Of a stretch of DNA of 64,000 bases, positions 32,123 through 41,468 are shown piece after piece. The notes beneath the pieces are model-generated. The model searched no databases. It was not told the origin of the DNA and saw nothing but the letters and a program-made list of their open reading frames with translations. Within the stretch, counting starts at the first letter, position 1. Each line of letters starts with the position of its first letter. Origin of the DNA: Rhodoferax ferrireducens (GTDB lineage Bacteria > Pseudomonadota > Gammaproteobacteria > Burkholderiales > Burkholderiaceae_C); assembly GCF_003347515.1 (NCBI RefSeq), contig NZ_QEII01000318.1, positions 62,001 through 126,000 of the forward strand, given 5' to 3'. The translations under genes were made by a program, and so were the position numbers.

Positions 32123-32791
32123 TTACCCAACGCCTTGCCCTGTATCACGCTTGGCCCGTGCGCGCTTCAGCGCCGCTTCAATTACGGCGCGTTTCTTGTC
32201 CAATACCGCGGGGTCGGTGTGCTGGGAGTGGTGGGGTAAGTCCGCCAGTTTCACCAGCGCCTTTTCTTCAAGCCTTTTTTCGTTCTCGGCCTCGTCCCGA
32301 TTGCGTTTGTAGCTATGAAACAAATAGCGATTTTGTGCCAAATCGGCTTGAGGATGCGACCAGGCGGCCCAGCCGGTTGCAGTACCCGTCACATTTTCAA
32401 GCTCAATGCAATCCACCGGGCAGACTGGAAGGCACAACTCGCAGCCAGTGCAGTAGGCCTCGATCACCGTGTGCATCTGCTTGTTACTGCCCATGATCGC
32501 GTCGGTCGGGCAGACCTTGATGCACAGCGTGCAGCCGATACACCAGTTTTCATCAATGAACGCAACAGTGCGCGGACCCTCTGCGCCATGGATCGGGCTC
32601 AACACCAAGGCCGGCTGACCCGTGATGGCTGCCAGCCGTTCAATACCTTGTGCACCGCCGGGCGGACACTGGTTAATGCCCGCCGTGCCTTGTGCAATGG
32701 CCTGCGCGTAAGCCGCGCAGTCGGGGTAGCCGCAACGGGTGCACTGGGTTTGAGGCAGCGCCGCGAGGATAGTGGCGGCCAGCGCAGTCAT
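32123..32791 (-). CDS. RnfB/RsxB-like 4Fe-4S ferredoxin protein
   Basis: A 222-residue protein with an N-terminal Fe-S domain QTQCTRCGYPDCAAYAQAI ending CPPGG (a third type of 4Fe-4S site, residues ~17-45), then two bacterial ferredoxin motifs, CIGCTLCIKVCPTDAI (~84-99) and CTGCELCLPVCPVDCI (~114-129), and a charged helical tail. It resembles RnfB but lacks the N-terminal membrane helix and no other rnf genes are near. Such solitary proteins in betaproteobacteria are annotated RsxB. It may feed electrons from ferredoxin, possibly linked to the kor enzyme nearby. It is 2 bases after phaZ. Confidence 0.88.
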   Translation of the reverse strand: MTALAATILAALPQTQCTRCGYPDCAAYAQAIAQGTAGINQCPPGGAQGIERLAAITGQPALVLSPIHGAEGPRTVAFIDENWCIGCTLCIKVCPTDAIMGSNKQMHTVIEAYCTGCELCLPVCPVDCIELENVTGTATGWAAWSHPQADLAQNRYLFHSYKRNRDEAENEKRLEEKALVKLADLPHHSQHTDPAVLDKKRAVIEAALKRARAKRDTGQGVG

Positions 32792-32793
32792 TG

Positions 32794-34230
32794 CTATTTG
32801 CGCGTAACCTTCTTTGCTGCAGTTTTGACAGCCTCTGGTGCCCTATTGGCTGCCGCTGTAACTGGTTTTGTAGACGTGCTTGCTGCCTTCGCGGCAGAGG
32901 TCACTGCTTTGACCGGCTCAGCTGCTTTCGTCACGTTCACAGCGGAGGCTGCGACTGGTTTTGCAGCCGGCTGATGGGTCAGAATGAATGACTTGACCTG
33001 CGGGTACACCAGTTCACGCCAGCGGCGACCACTGAAGATGCCATAGTGACCGGCGCCGGGCACTTCCAGGTGTTTTTGCTCCGAAGCAACCACACCACTA
33101 CAGATGTTATGGACGGCCTCAGTTTGGCCGGAACCGGAAATGTCGTCAAGTTCGCCTTCCACAGAGAATAAGGCGGTCGTAACGATGTCCTGGGGGCGCA
33201 CACGTTCTATTTTTCCATCCACGCCCTTGACATCCCAAGTGCCGTTCACCAGACTGAATTCCTGAAAAACAACTCGAATCGTTTCCAGGTAGTAGTCCGC
33301 GTCCATGTCCAGCACAGCGTTGTACTCGTCATAGAACTTGCGGTGCGCTTCGGTGCTTGCATCGTCGCCCTTGATCAGGTCCTTGAAGTATTCGTAATGG
33401 CTCTTGGCGTGGTTGCTGGGGTTCATTGCCACAAAACCGGTGTGCTGCAGGAAGCCAGGGTAGACGCGCCGTCCAGCGCCCGGGAAGTTGGTGGGAACGC
33501 GGTAAATGACGTTGTTTTCAAACCATTCGAAGGGCTTGTTCATGGCCAGGTTGTTCACCGCCGTCGGGGACTTGCGGGCATCAATCGGGCCGCCCATCAT
33601 GGTCATGCTCAATGGCGTCAACTCACCGCGGCTGGCCATCAAAGAAACGGCAGCCAGCACCGGCACCGTGGGCTGGCACACGCTGACCACGTGGCAATTG
33701 CCGTAAATGCCCTGCAGGTGGCGGATGAACTCTTGTATGTAGTTTACATAGTCATCCAGATGGAACTCACCCTCCGATAGCGGAATCAGGCGTGCATTTT
33801 TCCAGTCCGTGATGTAAACCTTGTGATCCTTGAGCATGGTCTTGACCGTATCGCGCAACAGCGTCGCATAGTGGCCAGACAAGGGGGCTACGATCAAGAC
33901 GGCGGGCTGACCCTTGAGTTTGCCGAGCGTCGCCGGATCATCACTGAAACGTTTGAAACGGCGCAATTCACAAAATGGCTTGTCGATTTCAACGCGTTCA
34001 TGAATTGCAATATCGACCCCGTCTACATCGATCGTGCGAATGCCAAATTCCGGTTTCTCGTAATCCTTGCCCAGACGATGCATCAAGTCATAGCCGGCTG
34101 AAATACGCTGTGCAAACGGGTTTTGCCCCAGCATTGAAAGCGGGTTGCCATAGACCTTGGCAGCTGACTGAGCCAAGTCAGTGAAAGGCTCCATCAGGGA
34201 ACGTTGTGTTTCGTAGAGTTGGTAGAGCAC
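32794..34230 (-). CDS. phaZ: Intracellular polyhydroxyalkanoate depolymerase
   Basis: Mobilises stored PHA granules. The 478-residue protein has the alpha/beta-hydrolase core of iPhaZ with a cysteine nucleophile in VVSVCQPTVPVLAA (Cys185), plus MTMMGGPIDARKSPTAVN, NFPGAGRRVYPGFLQ and a late GAGHYGIFSGRRWRE holding the catalytic His. From about residue 413 the chain continues as a 65-residue Ala/Lys/Val-rich tail (KPVAAS, KPVTAAANRAPEAVK), longer than usual. This tail resembles PhaM/phasin low-complexity tails and may bind the granule or DNA. Likely a monocistronic unit with the ferredoxin gene. Confidence 0.92.
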   Translation of the reverse strand: MLYQLYETQRSLMEPFTDLAQSAAKVYGNPLSMLGQNPFAQRISAGYDLMHRLGKDYEKPEFGIRTIDVDGVDIAIHERVEIDKPFCELRRFKRFSDDPATLGKLKGQPAVLIVAPLSGHYATLLRDTVKTMLKDHKVYITDWKNARLIPLSEGEFHLDDYVNYIQEFIRHLQGIYGNCHVVSVCQPTVPVLAAVSLMASRGELTPLSMTMMGGPIDARKSPTAVNNLAMNKPFEWFENNVIYRVPTNFPGAGRRVYPGFLQHTGFVAMNPSNHAKSHYEYFKDLIKGDDASTEAHRKFYDEYNAVLDMDADYYLETIRVVFQEFSLVNGTWDVKGVDGKIERVRPQDIVTTALFSVEGELDDISGSGQTEAVHNICSGVVASEQKHLEVPGAGHYGIFSGRRWRELVYPQVKSFILTHQPAAKPVAASAVNVTKAAEPVKAVTSAAKAASTSTKPVTAAANRAPEAVKTAAKKVTRK

Positions 34231-34253
34231 GATGAATTCACTTTCAGGAAATG

Positions 34254-34264
34254 TTGCAGTGCAA
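34254..34264. promoter_or_regulatory. TTGCA-G-TGCAA palindrome before phaZ
   Basis: A perfect 11-base palindrome 24 bases upstream of the phaZ start, with a further TTGCATTG at 34284-34291. PHA regulators of the PhaR family recognise TGC/GCA-type repeats; assignment here is a guess from context. Confidence 0.3.
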
Positions 34265-34727
34265 TATAACAGTTATAAAAGGCGTTGCATTGGAGTGGAA
34301 ACACCAATTTTCTCGGCCATTTGTTACCTTTGTGTAAGCTTGAGGCCAGAAATCGTCTGCTACCGGGCAATTTAATTCCAGAGTGATGAATGCGAATAAA
34401 TTAACATAGATTGGCGAACTTTGCCATCAGTGTTGCTTCGTGGCATTTAGGGGGGAACTTGATGCGCGGCTTTTTGGATGCTAGCGCGTTTGAATCACCC
34501 TAACCATTGAAAAAATGGCCAAAATGCCCTTCATTTTTCGGGGTCTCCGCTACCCCGTGAAAGCTAATGAAGACCGGCCCTTGTCACTTCTGCCCTGAGG
34601 CGATCCGGGCGACGGTCAAGACACCCGGCCCCGGACCTGCCCGCGCGAAATGGTTGTTTACTATAAAAACAATAGCTACTTGCGCTTATAGGACGGGGAC
34701 TAGATGGCTATTTGATCTAAATAATGG
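34265..34727. other. Intergenic stretch between phaZ and tyrB, with hairpin repeat copy
   Basis: About 460 bases without a convincing gene. It holds the phaZ upstream region. At 34661-34676 it carries CTATAAAAACAATAGC, the same 16 bases as at 20299-20314, next to TGCGCTTATA; on the minus strand this reads as a small-hairpin repeat like those at 20298 and in pccA. A 64-codon frame at 34567-34761 crosses the repeat and the end of tyrB and is not supported. Confidence 0.5.
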
Positions 34728-35924
34728 TCAAACCACCTTGGCAATCGATGCACACACGTAATCAATGTTCTTGCTGTTCAGGGCCGCTACACACATGCGC
34801 CCGGTGTCCGTGCCGTACACGCCAAATTCGCTGCGCAAGCGTACCATTTGGTCTTTGGTCAAGCCCGAATAGCTGAACATCCCGATCTGGCTGGTGATGA
34901 AGCTCATGTCCTGCTTCACTCCGGCAGCCTTGAGGCCGTCCACCAGCTTCTGGCGCATGGCCTTGATGCGTACGCGCATCTCGCCCAGTTCCTTCTCCCA
35001 CAAGGCCCGCAGTTCGGGGTTGCCCAACACGGCCGCCACAATCGCACCACCGTGGATCGGCGGGTTGGAGTAGTTGGTGCGGATCGCAATCTTGAGTTGG
35101 CTCAGAACGCGGCCAGCTTCTTCTTTGCTCTCGCAGACCACCGACAGGGCGCCGACGCGTTCGCCGTACAGGCTGAAGCTCTTGCTGAAGGAGGTCGAGA
35201 CGAAAAAGTCCAGGCCGGCGGCGACGAACTTGCCGATGACCGCGCCATCTTCCTCAATGCCGTAGCCGAAGCCCTGGTAAGCCATGTCGAGGAAGGCGAC
35301 CAGGTTTTTCGCCTTGACGGCCGTGATCACTTGATCCCACTGTGCAGCGGTGATGTCGTAGCCGGTTGGGTTGTGGCAGCAGGCGTGCAGCAGAATGATG
35401 CTGCCCGGCGCGGCGGCGTTCAGGTCGGCCAGCATGCCTTCAAAGTCGACACCGCGCTTGGCTGCGTCGTAATAGCGGTAGCTTTCGACCGGAAAACCCG
35501 CGTTGGTGAACAGGGCACGGTGGTTTTCCCAGCTGGGGTCGGAGATCAGCACGGTGGCGTTGGGATTGAGCTTCTTGAGAAAGTCGGCCCCGATCTTCAG
35601 GCCGCCGGTGCCGCCAATGCCTTGCACGGTCGCTACGCGACCGGACTTGACGGGTTCGCTGTCGGCGCCGAACACCAGACTTTTGACTGCTGCGTCATAG
35701 GCGGCAATGCCGTCAATGGGCAGGTAACCGCGCGCTGTGGGCTTGTCCATCATTGTCTTTTCGGCGGCCTGCACGCATTGGAGCAGGGGCAGCTTACCGT
35801 TGTCGTCGAAATACACGCCGACGCCCAGATTGACTTTGGCGGGGTTGGTGTCGGCGTTAAATTGCTCGTTCAAACCCAGAATCGGGTCGCGGGGGGCCAT
35901 TTCGACAGCGGAAAAGAGAGACAT
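34728..35924 (-). CDS. tyrB: Aromatic/aspartate aminotransferase, class I
   Basis: A PLP-dependent transaminase of subgroup I-alpha, 398 residues. It has NLGVGVYFDDNGKLPLLQCV, ISDPSWENHRALFTNAGF, LHACCHNPTGYD, and the PLP-lysine motif STSFSKSFSLYGERVGAL (Lys near residue 247). The C-terminus has QIGMFSYSGL and the substrate-binding RMCVAALN. This group exchanges amino groups among aspartate, glutamate and aromatic amino acids; AspC and TyrB cannot be told apart reliably by eye. It is divergent from uvrB. Confidence 0.93.
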   Translation of the reverse strand: MSLFSAVEMAPRDPILGLNEQFNADTNPAKVNLGVGVYFDDNGKLPLLQCVQAAEKTMMDKPTARGYLPIDGIAAYDAAVKSLVFGADSEPVKSGRVATVQGIGGTGGLKIGADFLKKLNPNATVLISDPSWENHRALFTNAGFPVESYRYYDAAKRGVDFEGMLADLNAAAPGSIILLHACCHNPTGYDITAAQWDQVITAVKAKNLVAFLDMAYQGFGYGIEEDGAVIGKFVAAGLDFFVSTSFSKSFSLYGERVGALSVVCESKEEAGRVLSQLKIAIRTNYSNPPIHGGAIVAAVLGNPELRALWEKELGEMRVRIKAMRQKLVDGLKAAGVKQDMSFITSQIGMFSYSGLTKDQMVRLRSEFGVYGTDTGRMCVAALNSKNIDYVCASIAKVV

Positions 35925-36077
35925 GTGAGGGTCCTGTTAATGGAAGTCTGGAGAAAAGGCGGTTTGCCGCCAGGGTGCCAGGCATTTTAGCGGCCGATCC
36001 GTTCAGCACTTGACAGTGCGACGTCTGCGCAATTCGATAACATTCCGGGTTGCCCCGTATTTTTGAATAGTCTCCTC

Positions 36078-38213
36078 ATGCCCGCACCCACCCCGATTGC
36101 TCTTGCCGCTACTGACGATGCCGCCACAGTGCGCACCGGCACATTTGTGCGTTTTCCCGACTCGCCATTCGAGTTGTACCAGCCTTATCCGCCGGCCGGG
36201 GACCAGCCCGAAGCCATCAACAAACTGGTCGAGGGGGTGAATGACGGCGAGGTATTTCAGACCCTGCTGGGTGTGACCGGCTCGGGCAAGACCTTCACCA
36301 TGGCCAATGTGATTGCGCGCCTGGGCCGACCCGCCATTGTGTTTGCGCCCAACAAGACACTGGCGGCGCAGTTGTACAGCGAATTTCGCGAATTTTTCCC
36401 GAATAACGCGGTGGAGTACTTCGTCAGCTACTACGACTACTACCAGCCCGAGGCTTATGTGCCGCAGCGCGACCTGTTCATCGAGAAGGACTCTGCGATC
36501 AACGAACACATCGAGCAGATGCGCCTGTCGTGTACCAAGAGCGTGCTGGAACGGCGTGACGTGGTGATTGTGGCGACCGTCTCGGCCATCTACGGCATTG
36601 GCCAGCCCGAGGCCTACCACCAGATGGTGATGACGTTACGCGCAGGCGACAAAATGGGCCAGCGTGATGTGATCACCCAGCTGGTGCGCATGCAGTACCA
36701 GCGCAACGACATGGAGTTTTCACGCGGCAAGTTTCGGGTGCGCGGCGACACGATTGACGTGTTTCCGGCCGAGCACAGCGAGATGGCGATTCGCATTGAG
36801 CTGTTTGATGACGAGATCGAGTCGCTGCAGCTGTTTGACCCGCTGACCGGGCGCATCCGGCAGAAAATTCCGCGTTTTACCGTGTACCCAAGCAGCCATT
36901 ACGTCACGCCGCGTGACCAGGTGCTGGCGGCGGTGGAAACCATCAAGGTCGAGCTGTCAGACCGGGTGAAAGAATTCGTGGGCCAGGGCAAGCTGGTGGA
37001 AGCGCAACGGCTGGAGCAGCGCACCCGCTTTGATCTGGAAATGTTGAACGAAGTCGGGCACTGCAAGGGCATCGAAAATTACACGCGCCACCTCAGCGGC
37101 GCCGCACCGGGCTCGCCGCCCGCCACCCTGACCGACTACCTGCCCAAGGACGCGATGATGTTTCTGGACGAAAGCCATGTGCTGATCGGCCAGTTTGGCG
37201 GCATGTACAACGGCGATCGATCGCGCAAGACCACGCTGGTGGAATACGGCTTTCGCCTGCCCAGCGCGCTGGACAACAGGCCGCTCAAGTTTGAAGAATT
37301 CGAAACCAAGATGCGCCAGGCCATCTTTGTCTCGGCGACCCCGGGGCAGTGGGAAAAAGACCATGCCGGGCAGGTGGTGGAGCAGCTGGTGCGCCCCACC
37401 GGGCTGGTAGACCCCGAAGTCGAGGTGCGCCCCGCCACCAACCAGGTAGACGACGTGCTGCAGGAAATCCGCATCCGCGTGGAGAAGAGTGAGCGGGTGC
37501 TGATCACCACGCTCACCAAACGCATGGCCGAGCAGCTGACCGACTATTTGAGCGACAACGGCGTGAAGGTGCGCTATCTGCACAGCGATGTCGACACGGT
37601 GGAGCGGGTGGAGATCCTGCGCGATCTGCGTTTGGGCACCTTTGACGTGCTGGTGGGTATCAACTTGCTGCGCGAGGGCCTGGACATTCCGGAGGTGTCC
37701 CTGGTTGCGATTCTGGATGCCGACAAAGAGGGATTTTTGCGCTCGGAACGTTCACTGATCCAGACCATTGGCCGGGCCGCGCGCAATCTGCATGGACGGG
37801 CGATTTTGTATGCCGACAAGGTCACCGAATCGATGAAAAAGGCGATGGGCGAGACCGAGCGGCGCCGCGCCACCCAGGTGGCACACAACCTGACCCATGG
37901 CATCACGCCGCGCTCGATCATTAAACAGGTGAAAGACCTGATTGACGGGGTGTACAGCGAAAAAGCCGGCAAAGAGGCCGACAAGCTGGAACGTGATGCG
38001 ATGCAGCGGGCGCAGGTGGAGGAGATGAGCGAAAAAGACATTTCGCGTGAGATCAAGCGTCTCGAGAAGCTGATGCTGGAGCACGCCCGTAACCTGGAAT
38101 TCGAGAAAGCAGCGCGGGTGCGCGATCAACTGGGTATTTTGAAGGAGCAGGCCTTTGGTGCGGCCGGCCACGATAATCTGGCTGTTATTGCGTCCGGGAG
38201 TGAAAAATCGTAG
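36078..38213 (+). CDS. uvrB: Excinuclease ABC subunit B
   Basis: Damage-verifying helicase of nucleotide excision repair. From the ATG at 36078 the product is 711 residues; a TTG at 36063 is a possible earlier start. About 25 variable residues precede [17 protein letters not shown]. Walker A is [14 protein letters not shown], the beta-hairpin region is [16 protein letters not shown], and DEAD-type box is [11 protein letters not shown]. The helicase C-terminal has [20 protein letters not shown], and the UvrC-binding UVR domain is near the end ([23 protein letters not shown] in parts). No clear LexA box was seen in the 153-base upstream gap. Confidence 0.97.
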   Translation: MPAPTPIALAATDDAATVRTGTFVRFPDSPFELYQPYPPAGDQPEAINKLVEGVNDGEVFQTLLGVTGSGKTFTMANVIARLGRPAIVFAPNKTLAAQLYSEFREFFPNNAVEYFVSYYDYYQPEAYVPQRDLFIEKDSAINEHIEQMRLSCTKSVLERRDVVIVATVSAIYGIGQPEAYHQMVMTLRAGDKMGQRDVITQLVRMQYQRNDMEFSRGKFRVRGDTIDVFPAEHSEMAIRIELFDDEIESLQLFDPLTGRIRQKIPRFTVYPSSHYVTPRDQVLAAVETIKVELSDRVKEFVGQGKLVEAQRLEQRTRFDLEMLNEVGHCKGIENYTRHLSGAAPGSPPATLTDYLPKDAMMFLDESHVLIGQFGGMYNGDRSRKTTLVEYGFRLPSALDNRPLKFEEFETKMRQAIFVSATPGQWEKDHAGQVVEQLVRPTGLVDPEVEVRPATNQVDDVLQEIRIRVEKSERVLITTLTKRMAEQLTDYLSDNGVKVRYLHSDVDTVERVEILRDLRLGTFDVLVGINLLREGLDIPEVSLVAILDADKEGFLRSERSLIQTIGRAARNLHGRAILYADKVTESMKKAMGETERRRATQVAHNLTHGITPRSIIKQVKDLIDGVYSEKAGKEADKLERDAMQRAQVEEMSEKDISREIKRLEKLMLEHARNLEFEKAARVRDQLGILKEQAFGAAGHDNLAVIASGSEKS

Positions 38214-38256
38214 TTGTGAGTGATTTATCTAGTACCTGAGTGAATTACTCGGACTC

Positions 38257-38285
38257 TGTTATACTTGACTTAAATAGTCAACTAA
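38257..38285 (+). promoter_or_regulatory. isc promoter with type 1 IscR site
   Basis: An extended -10 (TGT-TATACT, 38257-38265) overlaps ATACTTGACT-TAAAT-AGTCAACTA (38261-38284), which fits the type 1 IscR consensus (ATASYYGACT...AGTCRRSTAT). This is the binding site of [2Fe-2S]-IscR, so the operon would be repressed when iron-sulfur clusters are ample. The iscR ATG is 22 bases downstream. Confidence 0.8.
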
Positions 38286-38306
38286 ATACGACTGAAGGAG
38301 TATGCG

Positions 38307-38843
38307 ATGCGTCTCACCACCAAAGGCCGTTTTGCGGTCACCGCAATGATTGATCTGGGTCTGCGTCAAAGCAACGGCCCGGTGACCTTGGCCGCCATCA
38401 GCCAGCGCCAGCAGATTTCTCTTTCCTATCTGGAGCAATTGTTTGGCAAGTTGCGTCGGCACGAGTTGGTTGAATCCACCCGTGGCCCCGGCGGCGGTTA
38501 CACCCTGGCGCGCAATCCATCTGAAATCACGGTGGCTGACATTATCGTTTCGGTTGATGAACCCATTGACGCAACACAGTGCGGCGGCAAGGAAAACTGC
38601 CTGGGCGAGGGTACTCGTTGCATGACGCATGACCTGTGGGCAGCGCTGAATGTGCGGATGGTCGAGTTTTTGGAGTCGGTGACGCTGCAAAAGCTGGTGG
38701 ATGATCAATTGGCGAAAGGCCTGCAGATTGAAGATAAGCCTACGCTCAAGCGGGCGATTTCCAGCATGCCGGCGGTCAAGCCTATTCGCATGAACATACC
38801 GAACTCTGTTTTTGCGCTGGGAAATGCATTTTCCAAAATTTAA
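38307..38843 (+). CDS. iscR: Fe-S cluster regulator IscR
   Basis: A 178-residue Rrf2-family regulator, [19 protein letters not shown] at its start, with winged helix ([19 protein letters not shown]) and the DNA-contact wing [13 protein letters not shown]. Cluster ligands are Cys92, Cys98 and Cys105 followed by His108; the second spacing is one residue longer than in E. coli IscR. It represses the isc operon as a [2Fe-2S] form and in apo form regulates other genes. The C-terminal ~40 residues are an extension of unknown role. AAGGAG precedes the ATG. Confidence 0.96.
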   Translation: MRLTTKGRFAVTAMIDLGLRQSNGPVTLAAISQRQQISLSYLEQLFGKLRRHELVESTRGPGGGYTLARNPSEITVADIIVSVDEPIDATQCGGKENCLGEGTRCMTHDLWAALNVRMVEFLESVTLQKLVDDQLAKGLQIEDKPTLKRAISSMPAVKPIRMNIPNSVFALGNAFSKI

Positions 38844-38893
38844 CAGCACCCGGCCTTGGTCGATCTTCAAACAACAGTAGCAGTGAGCTAGCA

Positions 38894-40114
38894 ATGGATA
38901 CAACACCGCATTTCCCGATCTACATGGACTACAGCGCCACCAATCCCTGCGACGAGCGGGTGGTCGATGCCATGATCCCCTGGTTGCGTCAGCACTTTGG
39001 CAATCCGGCGTCCCGTAGCCATGCCTGGGGTTGGGAAGCCGAAGCTGCGGTTGAAAAAGCCCGCGAGCAGGTGGCCGCGCTGATCGGTGCCGACCCGCGT
39101 GAAATTGTCTGGACCTCCGGTGCAACGGAGTCCAACAACCTAGCGCTCAAAGGAGCTGCAGGCTTTTACAAGACCAAGGGCAAGCACATCATCACGGTCA
39201 AGACCGAGCACAAAGCGGTGCTGGACACCTGTCGCGAACTCGAGCGCCAGGGTTTTGATGTGACTTACCTTGATGTGCAGCCGGATGGGCTGATTGATCT
39301 GAACGCCTTCAAGGCTGCGATCCGTCCGGACACCATTCTGGCCAGCGTCATGTTTGTCAACAATGAAATTGGCGTGATCCAGGACATTGCCGCGATCGGG
39401 ACGATCTGCCGCGAAAAAGGCATTGTTTTTCACGTTGACGCAGCGCAGGCCACGGGCCGGGTGGAGATTGACTTGAGCAAACTGCCGGTCGACTTGATGA
39501 GTTTGACAGCGCACAAGACTTATGGCCCCAAAGGCATTGGCGCCCTGTTTGTCCGTCGCAAGCCGCGTGTGCGGATTGAGGCGCAAATGCACGGGGGCGG
39601 GCATGAGCGCGGTATGCGCTCCGGAACCCTGCCAACGCACCAGATCGTTGGCATGGGCGAGGCGTACCGTATTGCCAAGGAAGAGATGACCGGCGAAAAC
39701 GTGCGCATTCAGGCGCTGCATGACCGTATGCTGGCCGGCCTTCAGGGCATAGAGCAGGTGTTCATCAACGGCCACTTGGAAAAGCGTGTGCCGCATAACC
39801 TGAATATGAGTTTTAACTATGTGGAGGGCGAGTCCTTGATCATGGGTATCAAGGGGCTGGCAGTATCCAGTGGCTCCGCCTGTACCTCGGCCAGTCTTGA
39901 GCCCAGCTATGTGTTGCGCGCTTTGGGGCGCAGCGATGAGTTGGCGCACAGCAGCCTGCGCATGACGATTGGTCGCTACACCACCGAGGCGGAAATTGAC
40001 TATGCGATTGAGACCATCAAAGTCAACGTCGCCAAACTGCGCGATTTGAGTCCTTTGTGGGACATGTACAAAGATGGAATTGATATCAGCACCATTCAGT
40101 GGGCTGCGCACTGA
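38894..40114 (+). CDS. iscS: Cysteine desulfurase
   Basis: PLP enzyme that takes sulfur from cysteine for Fe-S clusters, thiolated tRNA and other cofactors. The 406 residues include [43 protein letters not shown], the PLP lysine in [16 protein letters not shown] and the mobile sulfur-carrying loop cysteine in [17 protein letters not shown]. Length equals the IscS type (group I). It lies between iscR and iscU in the standard order. Confidence 0.97.
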   Translation: MDTTPHFPIYMDYSATNPCDERVVDAMIPWLRQHFGNPASRSHAWGWEAEAAVEKAREQVAALIGADPREIVWTSGATESNNLALKGAAGFYKTKGKHIITVKTEHKAVLDTCRELERQGFDVTYLDVQPDGLIDLNAFKAAIRPDTILASVMFVNNEIGVIQDIAAIGTICREKGIVFHVDAAQATGRVEIDLSKLPVDLMSLTAHKTYGPKGIGALFVRRKPRVRIEAQMHGGGHERGMRSGTLPTHQIVGMGEAYRIAKEEMTGENVRIQALHDRMLAGLQGIEQVFINGHLEKRVPHNLNMSFNYVEGESLIMGIKGLAVSSGSACTSASLEPSYVLRALGRSDELAHSSLRMTIGRYTTEAEIDYAIETIKVNVAKLRDLSPLWDMYKDGIDISTIQWAAH

Positions 40115-40188
40115 ATATTTGAACTTTGCGGGACAGGCCGCAGCGGCGCGGTCGCAAGCCCTGTTCTCAACTGACTGAAGGAAATAAA

Positions 40189-40587
40189 ATGGCATATTCT
40201 GACAAGGTCATAGACCACTACGAAAACCCCCGTAACGTCGGCTCGTTCGAAAAGGGTGATGAATCGGTCGGTACCGGCATGGTCGGAGCGCCCGCCTGCG
40301 GCGACGTCATGAAGCTGCAGATCAAGGTCAACCCGGTAACTGGGGTAATTGAGGATGCACGCTTCAAGACTTATGGTTGTGGCTCGGCCATTGCCTCGTC
40401 GTCCCTCGTGACGGAATGGGTCAAAGGCAAGACACTGGATCAGGCCGCGGCGCTTAAGAATAGCGAGATTGCTGAAGAGCTGGCGCTGCCACCGGTCAAA
40501 ATTCATTGCTCCATCCTGGCTGAAGATGCCATCAAGGCTGCGGTGAACGACTACAAACAAAAACACAACGTAGCACTGACACACTGA
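40189..40587 (+). CDS. iscU: Fe-S cluster scaffold IscU
   Basis: Scaffold on which [2Fe-2S] and [4Fe-4S] clusters are assembled. The 132-residue protein starts at the ATG at 40189 (GAAGGAAAT upstream) with [20 protein letters not shown]. Cluster ligands are Cys37 in APACGDV, Cys64 in YGCGSA and Cys107 in HCSIL, and the HscA-recognition motif LPPVK is at 100-104. The frame reaches 40126 without similarity. Confidence 0.97.
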   Translation: MAYSDKVIDHYENPRNVGSFEKGDESVGTGMVGAPACGDVMKLQIKVNPVTGVIEDARFKTYGCGSAIASSSLVTEWVKGKTLDQAAALKNSEIAEELALPPVKIHCSILAEDAIKAAVNDYKQKHNVALTH

Positions 40588-40588
40588 C

Positions 40589-40912
40589 ATGGCCGTTACG
40601 CTGACAGAAGCCGCTGCCCGGCACGTGACCCGCTACCTTGCCAAACGCGGCAAGGGCGTAGGGGTGCGACTGGGCGTCAAGACCACAGGCTGCTCGGGTC
40701 TGGCTTATAAACTTGAATACGTGGACGAAGTCGGTCCTGAAGACCTGGTCTTTGAGGGCCACGGCGTCAAGGTGCTGATCGAGCCCAAAAGTTTTGCCTA
40801 CCTTGATGGCACTGAGCTTGATTTTGTCCGTGAAGGCCTGAATGAAGGCTTCAAGTTCAACAACCCGCGCGAGCGTGATCGCTGTGGTTGTGGTGAGTCT
40901 TTTCGCGTATGA
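40589..40912 (+). CDS. iscA: Fe-S assembly A-type carrier IscA
   Basis: Carrier that accepts clusters or iron and hands them to target proteins. It has 107 residues with the A-type cysteines Cys35 (TGCSGL), Cys99 and Cys101 (CGCGESF). It starts 1 base after the iscU stop and overlaps hscB by ATGA. Confidence 0.96.
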   Translation: MAVTLTEAAARHVTRYLAKRGKGVGVRLGVKTTGCSGLAYKLEYVDEVGPEDLVFEGHGVKVLIEPKSFAYLDGTELDFVREGLNEGFKFNNPRERDRCGCGESFRV

Positions 40913-41442
40913 ATCTGCAGTCAAACGATTTCGAACTCTTCGGTCTTCCTCCGCAATTTGCACAAGACCGCACGGCCATTGACGCGCGTTGGAAAGAGTT
41001 GCAGCGCGAAGCGCATCCCGACAAGTTTGCAGCACAAGGCGCTGCGGCGCAGCGCGTGGCGATGCAGTGGTCTGTGCGAATCAATGAGGCCTACCAGCGG
41101 CTCAAGGAGCCTCTCCACCGCGCCGCCTATTTGTGCGAGTTGAATGCCGCTCCGGTGAATGCCGAGAACAACACGGCCATGCCTGCTGCGTTCTTGATGC
41201 AGCAAATGGAATGGCGCGAGGCCCTGGATGAGGCGAATAGCGCGGCTGACCTGGATGCGCTCGGTGCGCAAGTCCTGGCGGCCCGGCGCGAGGCGCTGAA
41301 AAAATGTGGCCAATTGCTGGACGAGCAGCAGGACTACAAAGGGGCGGTGCAGCAGGTGCGGGGACTGATGTTCATCGAGAAGTTCGCCAACGATGTCGAT
41401 GCCCGCCTTGACCGAATGGACACTGAGGAGCGGGGACAATAG
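40909..41442 (+). CDS. hscB: Co-chaperone HscB
   Basis: J-type co-chaperone that brings IscU to HscA and stimulates its ATPase. The 177 residues include the N-terminal J domain with the HPD motif (EAHPDKF, ~38-44) and [18 protein letters not shown], then the C-terminal three-helix IscU-binding domain ([10 protein letters not shown]). It is translationally coupled to iscA. Confidence 0.94.
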   Translation: MNLQSNDFELFGLPPQFAQDRTAIDARWKELQREAHPDKFAAQGAAAQRVAMQWSVRINEAYQRLKEPLHRAAYLCELNAAPVNAENNTAMPAAFLMQQMEWREALDEANSAADLDALGAQVLAARREALKKCGQLLDEQQDYKGAVQQVRGLMFIEKFANDVDARLDRMDTEERGQ

Positions 41443-41468
41443 CGCCTCGAATCCGACAAAAAGTACAC

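Noticed and set aside
32308-32330. Another copy of the hairpin repeat inside the RnfB-like gene (TAGCTATGAAACAAATAGC)
   Set aside because: The encoded residues (RYLFHSYKRNRDEAE) fit the normal helical tail of the protein with no apparent insertion, so the likeness is probably chance.
34567-34761. 64-codon frame between phaZ and tyrB
   Set aside because: It overlaps the 3' end of tyrB on the other strand and runs through the hairpin repeat; no ribosome site or recognisable family.
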